Positions 55,916 through 64,000 of a stretch of DNA of 64,000 nt are shown in pieces. The first letter of the stretch is position 1; each line of letters starts with the position of its first letter. The DNA is from Massospora cicadina (taxonomy: Eukaryota > Entomophthoromycota > Entomophthoromycetes > Entomophthorales > Entomophthoraceae): positions 62,001-126,000 of the forward strand of contig JAKSZP010008049.1 of the NCBI GenBank assembly GCA_022478985.1. Reading direction: 5' to 3'. The notes under the pieces were generated by a model. The model saw nothing but the letters and a program-made list of their open reading frames with translations. It was not told the DNA's origin and did not search any database. The translations under genes were made by a program, and so were the position numbers.

Positions 55916-56776
55916 TGTAAACTTTTGGATAGTTTACTGCACAGGTTAGTTTTAAACTTAATAAAAATACAAGCTGTATGGTGACAACTTGTAGATTGGA
56001 TCTGCACAACAAGTGGCAACAAATCCACTCTGGTAACTATATTTGAGCTAAGCAACTAGGGACTTTTATTTCCTTCACTCTTCAATTTAGAAGTAAATAT
56101 ATGTATGATATATCTGTTTATTTCTGTTTTCTATTAGAGAATACTAGGGGTTTTTATAGGCAGAAGGCGGATAACTTTTCAGATATTTCTCTGAAAATCA
56201 ACTGATTGATCTCTAGATACTTCTAACTCTTAGGAGTAATTTTTCAATGATGACAAATGCCTTCGTTTTAGTTAATCTTCAGCAGTTCAACCTTTCACAG
56301 ATTGGCAACTATCCCCTTCTGTTAGGAACCATATATGGATGGGCTGAGGGATCATGTTACCTGATTATTACTACTAGTTACTGCCAAAATAAGCGTTCTA
56401 ACGCTTCAGTAACTTTGTATAAACGACTCTAATTGTTCAGATCCACTGTTTGAACAATCCACTATGACAATCTGGCTATTGGCAGTCAAACCCTCATTAA
56501 ATTGCCTGATTAACATTGTCAGGCATGATGCCTGACAAAACATTAATCAAAGCCAATCATCAGATTATATTCTTTGGTTAATTACAACTAACAATTTATT
56601 TGGGGATGATCCTTGACGAAATATTTATAAAAAACAATCTTTGGATTATATCCTTTAGTTAATTTTGACTAAAAATTTAGTTGGCAACCATTGCTTAACA
56701 ATAGAATGCTTTTAACAATCTTCAAAATTTTAATCAGCAAGCGAGATGGATAATGTTGGCAACCAAATTTCCAACA
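55916..56776 (-). repeat. Gy7 5' LTR
   Basis: 861 bp. In element orientation it begins TGTTGG (56776) and ends GTTTACA (55916). Aligned with 49650-50502, including the long identical tract through CAACTATCCCCTTCTGTTAG (56308-56327). Confidence 0.9.
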
Positions 56777-56781
56777 GCGTC
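56777..56781. repeat. Gy7 target-site duplication, right copy
   Basis: GCGTC, matching 49645-49649. Confidence 0.85.
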
Positions 56782-58801
56782 TAAGATCACCGGTACCCCT
56801 TCAGAAGGTCACTAATAGGGCAGCCAAACTACCCTACCCTCTTATATAATTTTCCGCTCTCCACCTTAGTGTTGAAGGAGTTTTGTGTTAGCATTTTCTT
56901 AACAGGGTCATCCTCATTGTCCTAGGCCTCGGGGTTCATAAGTAGATCATTTAATCTCTCCATTAAACTGTTGTCCAGATGAGGGATAGGCAGCTGAGTC
57001 AACCCATCCACATTAATATAACGCGTCCCAGCTCGGTGCTCAAAGTTCATACCTTGATATTAAAGTTTGAGTGCCCAATGGGCCAACCATCTTGTGGGAT
57101 CCTTCATGTTTTGTAGCCATTTCAAGGAAGCGTGGTCATTAACCACAGTGAATTGGGTGTCTTTTAGGAAAAAGTGGTAATGTTTAACAGCTAGTAAGAC
57201 TGCAAGGCACTCCTTTTCAGTGACACTGTTGTTATGTTCAGCTTTTAACAACATCTTGTTGAATTAGGAGACCGAATGATCTACGCCATTACTGTCCAAT
57301 CGGGCCAGGATAGCTCCAACGGCATAGTCTGAGGTATAAGTGAACAATATGAAGTGTTCATAGTTGGGGTGGCGTAATATAGGGCATTGCTGAAGCAATC
57401 TCTTTAGAGTCTTAAACGTGGCCGCTTGTTATGTACCAAAATAAAAAGTGGTGTTCTTAATCAATAGTCAGATGAGAGGCTCACTGAGCTGAGCAAACTT
57501 GTAGATGAATTGTTGGTAATACCCCATCATACCAAAAGGTATCTGGATGTCCCGGAGGTTCTTAGGGAAAGGCATTTTAAAGATAGCTTTGACCTTATCC
57601 TGTAACAGCTGGATCCCTTCATCCAAGATAGCATTTCCGTGGAAATCTACCTTCGTTTATAAGAAGGTGCATTTTGACTGTTTCAACTTGTTGTTAGAAG
57701 CCCGCAGGCGTTGAAAGACTTCTTTTAATGAGCGGGATAATTAGTATTTGTTGTAGAAAATATAGAAATGTTATCATGATAGAAAAAGCACAAGCTTATC
57801 TTGAGGTCCCACAGAATGTGGTCCCTTGCACGTTGGAAGGATGCTGGCGCATTGCAAATCCCTTGGGGTAGGCGGATAAGCTGATATAAGCCTTCAAAGA
57901 AAATGGAACGCATTACTCCTGATTTTTGGGAAGAAAAAATCATTTGCTGATCTTTGCTGGCCAAATCCATGGCTAAGAAAATTTTAATCCAGAGAGTTGA
58001 TCAAGGGTATCATTACGCGGGGGATAGGATAGCTGTCTTTTTAGTGAGGTATTCAATTTTCAGTAGTCCATCACTACCCAATGACCTCCATTCTTCTTTT
58101 TGATTAACAAGAGAGGAGACGCTCAAGGGCTTTGGGATGGTACTAATAACCCAGCGTCTAATAACTGCTTGAGTTTAACCCTCATTTGCTGCTCTTCAAG
58201 CTTGACTTACAGTAATGTTTAAATCAACTAGGTTGGGAATCACCAACATAAATGGTGTGGCTCCATTCCTTCATGTGCCTGTAATCTGTGTCAGTCTGGG
58301 AGATAATATCACCATAAGTATCCAATAGAGAATAAACTTTTTTAGCTCATCCAGGGTTAGGTCATCTGAGATGTGGATGTTAGGCAGAGTACACAACATC
58401 TGGTCAGTGGGTAAGCTCATATCCAACATTAACCAATTAAAATGGATCCTATCAATCTCTTAGAGGAGAATTTGCAGACCTTTCCCTATCTTGATGTTTT
58501 TTGATAATTATGGGTTTATTAGTCAGGTTCCCAGGTATGATATTAATGGGTCGTTGATAAAAGGGGTCTAGTTTACCAGGAAACACCCAGTGTTCTAAAT
58601 GCTTACTACAATAATGCTTTTTATGTGCAGCAGACAGACATAGGGGATTTTTATTGTAATGTTGGTAGCAACCACCCGTTATTCACCAGCCTTGATTATT
58701 ATCTTCTCAGAAGCACATAAAATGGAATGCCCTTTGAAGTATCCACCAAATCAGGCAACATTTTTACGATGAGTCCAAAGGTCATGTAGAATAAAGGTAA
58801 G
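56782..58801 (-). mobile_element. Gy6, right part (RNase H, RT, dUTPase-like)
   Basis: Continuation of Gy6 on the other side of Gy7. RNase H end and middle: NSVTEKECLAVLLAVKHYHF and VVNDHASLKWLQNMKDPTRW (57060-57254). RT: SIFFEGLYQLIRLPQGICNA, then PASFQRARDHILWDL, with the active site FFYHDNIS (57725-57970), where YxDD is YHDN. The element runs to 58801, where Gy8 begins, so its protease and gag should lie beyond the window. Confidence 0.85.
58470..58720 (-). pseudogene. Gy6 dUTPase-like segment
   Basis: The minus strand reads SEKIIIKAGE, stop, RVVATNITIKIPYV, then NTGCFLVN. After a frameshift comes RPINIIPGNLTNKPIIIKK. The order (G-x-x-V-x-T-x-x-x-x-I-P, then I-x-x-x-N-L-T-x-K-P-I-x-I-K) matches the dUTPase-like segments of Gy7 and Gy2. 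It is the most diverged of the five, and the motif 3 Asp is not legible. Confidence 0.45.
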
Positions 58802-59985
58802 TGTCAGGCAAACAGAAAGATAGATTTAGATCAGCCTGCCAGCCTAGGTTCTGGAGCACCTAAATGGCAAACCAGAATGCCAAAGGCACTTCTGCTGGTA
58901 TGATGGATATGAAACTGGAAAGGAGTCTCGCCAATAACTGCCGGTGAGCCATAATCTTGTACAGGCACATAATACCAGATGAATACAGCCGTTAACCCTG
59001 AGGGTGTGTGAGTGTCAGCGGAAAAGACGGTTTATTCTTCAGCATACAAACTAAATTTTGGGATAGGTTTTCTATGAGAAATTAGGGAAGAAAAATCGAA
59101 AAACGATTCTCTCAGTGTGATTCAACTGATTAAATAGTGGTCAATTGATGAGGAAACAAGCCAGGATCAGGTCCCTCAAGTATTATCTAATTAGCAAATT
59201 ATTCAGGAATGGGGGCATATAAGCTCACTGGGAACCAACATCAAAAGAATCATTGGCAGGCTAAGTCACTGTCAGTTTGACCTCAAACGCCCAAACCGAG
59301 ACTCAACTGCATTTCCAGCAGTTGGCATGACAGTATCTGGAATGACAAGCAACTGGAATCCCCCAGGGCCACCCCACATAGGGGCGGCCCCAATTGGTTG
59401 GGAACAGGTTTGGGATGCCCAAACTGCCCATGTCCGGTCTCTGGGCTGTTCATTCAGTCAAAAGCATTGTGTCAGCCACAACGCCCAATTTGCCAGAAGG
59501 GAGCTTCAAACTATCATTGATGGTGTCTGATGCTGCTACCTGCACATTGGGGATCATCTCAATGAATTTGGGAGGGGGTTAATTTTGATGATCACAGTGT
59601 TGGCTGAATCAAAATCATTGGCAATTATGGCCAGTGAAGCAATCTTCAACTCTTTTTGACTATGTGGATTCTGATCATTGGGCTCATTTCCAATTGTTTT
59701 CAGACTGATCAACTTCATTTCAGTGATTTTTAGCAAATTTCCCTGATCAGGCGTACAAATTCAGGAGAGGAGAATGTGGGCGCCAGGGGAGGGATCCAAA
59801 GATGGAGAGCTGTTACCCAGCGCTTGTCTACCACATGGGCAAGGTCGCCCTAGGTGATGAGGGTTACAGACCCCTCTTTGGAGCCTTTTTACTTGGAAAT
59901 GGGAAGAGAGCCTGATCAACACACAGGGGACGTTACTCTGGACTTACATAACCCTTTCCTTTTTCCAAAGGAAGGGCACTACCGC
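58802..59985 (-). repeat. Gy8 3' LTR (about 1184 bp)
   Basis: The left edge TGTCAGGCAAACAG matches TGTCAGGAAAACAG at 63707, and identity continues for about 300 bp to the end of the window. The right part matches the Gy5 LTR in inverse orientation. The start in element orientation is CGGTAGTGCCC (a TG start with one change). The plus-strand frame 59327-59530 contains PPGPPHIGAAPIGWEQVWDA. A related peptide reading exists in the Gy5 LTR on the other strand, but this is LTR sequence, not a gene. Confidence 0.82.
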
Positions 59986-60038
59986 TGGGAAACTGCACGA
60001 GGGCCACATTTTTGTGCACCTTGGGTAGTTTAATCGCA

Positions 60039-61080
60039 TCACCAATGCGATCTTTTGGGGGGATGGGGGGCGTTGGGGTTGGATTTGTGAAATGCATTGA
60101 TCAGCTCCATGCAATTAGCGCAATCATGAGCCTTAACCCAACTGTTCTCATAAGCCGGGTACCCTTTCCAGGCTATGAGATACTGGACTGACCGCTGGAA
60201 TTTGTGGGACGCTAAGATGTTTTCCACCTTGGCTTCTTCCACATCCTCTATCACAATAGTTTCAGGTTCAGCGGGGATGATCCCCTTGAACAGGGACAAA
60301 AGAGACACATGGAAGATGGGATGCTGTTTCCAATGAGCTGGCGGTTTCAACTGAAAAGCACCATTGCCCAAGTCTTCCTCCACCAAGTGGGGACCCAAAC
60401 GTTTGCTTGCAAAATTTTGGCAAGATACCAGCATCCGCAGATGGTGAGTTTCCAACATGACGTGAGAGCCTACCGCGATATTGTGACCAGGAAGCCCTTT
60501 AGCAATCCGCAAACCATTTAATTCGCTGATAGCTTTTGTGAGGTTTTCCCATACTAAGGACTTGATAGACTGGACATGCTCAATGTGATCTGCGGCAGCA
60601 GGAACCTCTGGGCATATACAGGGACTGACCAAAAAAGAGGGTTTACAACCTAACATTGCTTCATAGAGAGAAGACCCCAGTAGAGGCGTGAGTACCGTTG
60701 TTATAGTCAAATTGGGCGAGAGGGAGGTCATCAGCCCAAGTATCTGGGCAGCTGAAATGTAACAGCGCAAATACTGTTCCAAAATTTGGTTACCCCGCTT
60801 GGTTTTTCTGTCAGACAGGGGGTGGTAAGCGGTGGAATGCAGGGGTTGATTTTAGGATGGATAAAAGCTCATTCCAAAAACATGATGTAAATTGTGGTCC
60901 ACTATCACTAATGATCTTCCGTGGGAGGCCAAACATCAAGAACACATGACATACAAAGAGCTGAGCAGTCTCTTCAGACGTGATTGCAGAAGTACATGGA
61001 ATAAAAAGGGAAATTTGGTGAAGAGATCAACCACCACCATCACTGCTGTAAACCCATTAGAACAGGGGAGTTAAACAATA
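60039..61080 (-). pseudogene. Gy8 integrase C-terminal half with chromodomain
   Basis: The longest frame of the window (60039-60782, 247 codons) starts at EQYLRC, contains SLYEAMLGCKPSF, the GPY/F-type FASKRLGPHLVEEDLGNGAF, and ends in a chromodomain (about 60075-60235): ENILASHKFQRSVQYLIAWK, then GYPAYENSWVKAHDC. Upstream, the catalytic core is broken. The first Asp position is Ser (61083-61085), a SDSGPQF block is present near 60890, and the third residue is Lys in KTKRGNQ (about 60795). The chromodomain reads chromatin marks to guide integration. Confidence 0.88.
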
Positions 61081-62150
61081 AAGCTCACAGACACCAGTGT
61101 CCATGGACCCTCCGCCTGTTATAATAAATGCAGGAAGCCCTTCCTTCCTGAGCGGTCCAACTTTGCCCAAGCACAGGTAATGAAATCGGCGATCCAAACT
61201 GAAATTTCCTTAGGTAAGCCCACCCAGTTATAGGTTCACTTTATCAATTTGATGCATTTTTTGTTGCCCGGATGGTCAATTGTGGGAGGGTCATGATGCA
61301 CACAAAATAACTCATCTCAGAAAAGAGGAGAAACCTAGATTCGCAACCTAAAATAGATGAGTTCCTCCACCAAGGAGTACAGAGAGTGTTTATGATTTTG
61401 AAGGGTCAATTGATCATTTAACTCCACCCTTTCAGGGCAGGTCATTTGGCTGGTTAAGACCTGAGCAACAAGTGGGGCGTCGGGCTCAAGGGTGGTGGAA
61501 GAGATGACAGGGGGAACGACTGACAGAATTTAGGCAGCGGGAATCACAGTAATGAGTTCCACTTCTTCTGAATCCGTGGTACAGTGGGCAGGGTTTTGGT
61601 TGAGAAAATTGGAGAGTACATTAAGCCACCTTTTAAAAAACATATATTTTAAATTGAAACTGAACAAGTCCTGATAGGTTTGGGCTTGTCAATGCGCCAA
61701 TTTTTGAGGTTTATCGAAATACAAGAGAGCCTGGTGACTCATGTGAACAGTTAACTCATGCTGAGCACCCTGTAACAGGTACCGCTAATGAGTCAATGTC
61801 CATGCTACAGCTGCCAACTCTTTATTGTAAATGGCCCAGGATTGCTCCGTAGATGTAAACTTCTAGGAAAATTAGGCGACCAGGTGTTCCAAGCCCTAAT
61901 GCTCTTGGAACAGCACTTCCCATACTGCCACCAAGGAGGCATTTCATGTGATGATAAATGGCTTTGCAGGATCTGCATGTTTCAGGATGGGAGGGGATAA
62001 AAACACTTCCTTGATTGACTCAAACGCCTGCTGAGATTTGGGCGTCCAACAAAATGGTATGTTCTTGCCGGTGAGGGGGTGGAGTGGGGCTGCCAACTGG
62101 GAAAGAGCTGGGAAATTCTTTTAGGAAAATAATGGTTCCCAAGAAACTCT
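61081..62150 (-). pseudogene. Gy8 RNase H and integrase N-terminal region, decayed
   Basis: The integrase zinc region is legible near 61220-61290 (HPGNKKCIKLIKWTYNWVGL on the minus strand), followed by CAWAKLDRSGRKG. RNase H, expected at 61300-62000, is very broken; only short similarities to the Gy5 RNase H remain. Plus-strand frames here (61788-62000) are shadows. Confidence 0.6.
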
Positions 62151-62960
62151 GTAGTTGTTTCTGGGTAGTCAGGGTAGGCCATTCTCAAATAGCATCCAAC
62201 TTATTAGGGGGAATCGCGTAGCCATCCTTAAGGACAAGGTTCCTGAGAAAAGTAACTTCCTCCTTATAGAACTCGCATTTGGAAGGCTTAACAAACAAGC
62301 CCGCCTTATACAAAGCAGCCATGACCACTTCCAAGTCAATAGTGTGTTGTTTGGGAGACAGGAAGTGAACCAGAATATCATCAATATAAGCGGCTGCACA
62401 AGTAAATAGGAGGTCACCCAGTACATTGTCAATCATATGTTGGAATGTGGCGGGAGCATTCTTCAGCCCAAAGGGCACTATGCAGAATTTAAAAATGCCT
62501 CACTATGTTCAGATCGCTGTTAACCATTCTTGCCCTTCCATTATCTGAATCTGGTTAAATGCGTTGACGAGATCCAGCTTAGAGAACACCTGAGATTTGG
62601 CGATTGCTTGGCTTAACATCTGCTCTAAAGGCAGGGGGTAGGGATCATGAACCATGATTTCGTTTAAATGTTTTTAAACCACGCAGGGACGGAGGGAACC
62701 ATCGGCTTTTTTAGTTAAGATAATGAGAAATGCGACTGGCGATGTCTCCTTAAACAACCACCCTTTTTCAGCATATCGTCCAACCAAGTGTTGAGCTTAA
62801 CCTCCTCCTCTGCTGTGTGGAAATACAACGGGCAGTTGATATTCACCAACTGTACCGCTGTACAGAATCCACAGTCAAATTTGGTGTGAGGGGAAAGACA
62901 GTCCGTCTTTTCAGAATTGAAAATACTCCGGTAGCATATCAATTAATTGGGAAAATTGGA
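62151..62960 (-). pseudogene. Gy8 reverse transcriptase with intact YIDD
   Basis: Blocks: FNSEKTDCLSPHTKFDCGFC (about 62870-62930), YFHTAEEEVKLNTWLDDMLK, SKLDLVNAFNQIQIMEGQEW (about 62530-62590), MPFGLKNAPATFQHMIDNVL (62420-62478), and AAAYIDDILVHF with both Asp codons (62377-62382) intact. KAGLFVKPSKCEFYKEEVTF follows. This is the only Ty3/gypsy RT here with an unaltered active-site box, although stops and shifts still interrupt the frame. Confidence 0.88.
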
Positions 62961-63227
62961 CGGGAGGCCTGAAGGGGAAACGAGGGAAGTTATGGAGCTA
63001 TGACCTTGAGCTTTCTTGAGAGTATTAACTAAAGGAAATTCTCCCTCAGTTTGATCATTTGCAAAAGACAACATATTCGACTCAAGATGAATCTTACCAT
63101 GTTGCTGACGCCACCAATCAGCTTCTAAGATAACTGGGAACACCAAGTTCAGCATTGCTGAGAACCAATCACAGAAGCTGAACTGGTGTATTGAGAATGT
63201 AACTGGTTGGCAAACCAGGTATGAGGC

Positions 63228-63647
63228 TTAAGAGGCTGATGACGCAACCATCACCAAAGGGCCTGCATCCAGGTCAAGTTCCAATTGTTGAGCCAGTTCA
63301 ACGCTCATGAAATTGCCTGAAGCTCCGGTATCCACCAGGGCCTCAAAAGAGATGTGATGGGAACCAACACTAATCTTCATGGGTATTAAGAAGTAATCAA
63401 AGTTCTCTTTATTGGTAGTTTTGGATGAATCCAGTGATACCAAAGAGATGGTAGTGGGGTCAGGGGAAACCACTAGGTTCATAGGGGGAGGAAACTCGTT
63501 GCAAGTTGGATTGTCAGATCCTACTAACATGGGCACAATAGCCGCAGCAACTATGGGGTGTGTATTTGACTTTTTGAGCGGAACTAGGCTATTATGGTCA
63601 GGGAAAATTTTCTCCACAACCTGGTTCAGCTGCAAAGAAGGGGCCAT
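63228..63647 (-). pseudogene. Gy8 short N-terminal part and aspartic protease
   Basis: The 139-codon frame starts MAPSLQLNQVVEKIF only 60 bases inside the 5' LTR. It carries about 100 residues without a recognisable Gag motif, then the retropepsin loop FEALVDTGASGNFMSVELAQ (about 63285-63345), an intact DTG. Continuation past the stop gives LNLVFPVILEADWW near 63110-63155, shared with Gy5. The N-terminal part may be the residue of the gag-pol junction after gag was deleted. Confidence 0.85.
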
Positions 63648-63706
63648 TGCTACGCCAAAATCAACGAGAAAGGCGTAAATGGTTAGTAATAATGGTTGGT
63701 CAATTA

Positions 63707-64000
63707 TGTCAGGAAAACAGCAAGATAGAATTAGACCAGCCTGTCAGCCTAGGTGCCGGAGCACCCAAATGGCAAACCAGAATGCCAAAGGCACTGCTGG
63801 TATGACAGATATGAAACTGGAAAGGAGTTTCGCCAATAACTGCTGGTGATCCAGAATCTCATACAGGCACAAAAATAAATTACCAGACAAAAACAGCTGT
63901 TAACCCTGAGGGGTGTGTGAGTGTCAGTGAAAAACGCAATTTATTTTTCAGCATAAAAACTAAATTTTGGGATAGGTTTTTAATGAAAATTAAGGGAAAA
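63707..64000 (-). repeat. Gy8 5' LTR, inner end (truncated by the window)
   Basis: Direct repeat of 58802-59105, with blocks AAATGGCAAACCAGAATGCC (63768-63787) and GTTAACCCTGAGG (63898-63910). About 890 bp of this LTR should lie beyond 64000. Confidence 0.88.

Larger units (their letters stand above)
49650..56776 (-). mobile_element. Gy7: complete Ty3/gypsy element inserted in Gy6 (7127 bp)
   Basis: Two LTRs of 853 and 861 bp, each running TGTT...TTACA or TTTACA in element orientation, enclose gag - protease - dUTPase-like segment - RT - RNase H - integrase. GCGTC flanks both sides. A primer-binding site lies two bases inside the 5' LTR, and a purine tract (AAACGGGAGA) precedes the 3' LTR. 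It is the best-defined element of the window. It splits Gy6 between RNase H and the integrase zinc domain. All coding parts carry stops or shifts. Confidence 0.93.
58802..64000 (-). mobile_element. Gy8: chromovirus without gag, inserted in Gy6, runs off the window
   Basis: The 3' LTR (58802-59985) and the inner end of the 5' LTR (63707-64000) are direct repeats. Between them the minus strand encodes, right to left, a short N-terminal part, protease, RT, RNase H, integrase and chromodomain. Only about 60 bases separate the 5' LTR edge from the first open frame, and no capsid, zinc knuckle or TGGTGCTCAC-type primer site lies between. So gag and the usual PBS appear to be deleted. The pol is the same family as Gy5 but better preserved. 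Confidence 0.88.

Noticed and set aside
60039..60782. The longest frame as a host chromodomain gene
   Set aside because: The frame begins inside an integrase, contains the GPY/F tract and lies between integrase blocks and an LTR; it is the 3' end of Gy8 pol.
1..64000. CRISPR arrays, rRNA genes, bacterial operons
   Set aside because: No regularly spaced identical repeats, no rRNA tracts and no operon-like intact frames; the content is eukaryotic retroelements.

Overview
This window looks like a repeat graveyard from a large, transposon-rich eukaryotic genome, most likely a fungus and possibly a basidiomycete. The evidence is the element content. There are at least eight Ty3/gypsy (Metaviridae) elements, two of them chromoviruses with a chromodomain. 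Several others carry a dUTPase-like segment between protease and reverse transcriptase, an arrangement I recall being reported from basidiomycetes. There are also two copies of a LINE with an APE-type endonuclease and a zf-RVT tail. I found no intact host gene, rRNA, CRISPR array or convincing tRNA. Nearly every coding region is broken by stops and frameshifts. Several diagnostic changes are G-to-A or C-to-T, as expected from CpG deamination or a RIP-like process. All homology statements were made by eye; no database search was run.

Layout. 1-3710: AT-rich DNA with two tiny (about 46 bp) insertions, each inside a perfect 17-bp target duplication, then a plus-strand Ty3/gypsy integrase (Gy1) and an LTR-like edge. 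4101-6645: minus-strand Gy2 (RT, dUTPase-like, protease, gag). 6646-10570: LINE-a (minus), lacking its 3' end. 10571-13235: AT-rich spacer. 13236-15186: a chromovirus-type LTR split by an unclassified 0.88-kb repeat (X-a). 15187-25200: Gy3 (minus) between two 1.87-kb LTR-like direct repeats, each holding a second LTR type, with a third partial copy at 25520-26130. 26131-30069: AT-rich, no coding signal. 30070-31260: another chromovirus-type LTR split by X-b. 31660-35085: Gy4 (minus). 35090-42214: Gy5 (plus), a chromovirus with a collagen-like Gag segment.

42267-47530: LINE-b (minus), full length, flanked by a perfect 16-bp target duplication. 47876-58801: Gy6 (minus) interrupted by Gy7 (49650-56776), which has 853- and 861-bp LTRs and a perfect 5-bp target duplication. 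58802-64000: Gy8 (minus), a chromovirus inserted in Gy6. It lacks gag, and its 5' LTR runs off the window.

How the parts relate. Gy2, Gy3, Gy4, Gy6 and Gy7 form one related group with the order gag - PR - dUTPase-like - RT - RNase H - INT. Gy5 and Gy8 form a second group with PR - RT - RNase H - INT - chromodomain and a 1.2-kb LTR type. That LTR type recurs as fragments at 13.2-15.2 kb and 30.1-31.3 kb, and both fragments are the sites of X insertions. The nested order gives relative ages: Gy6 is older than Gy7 and Gy8, and the LTR fragments are older than X.
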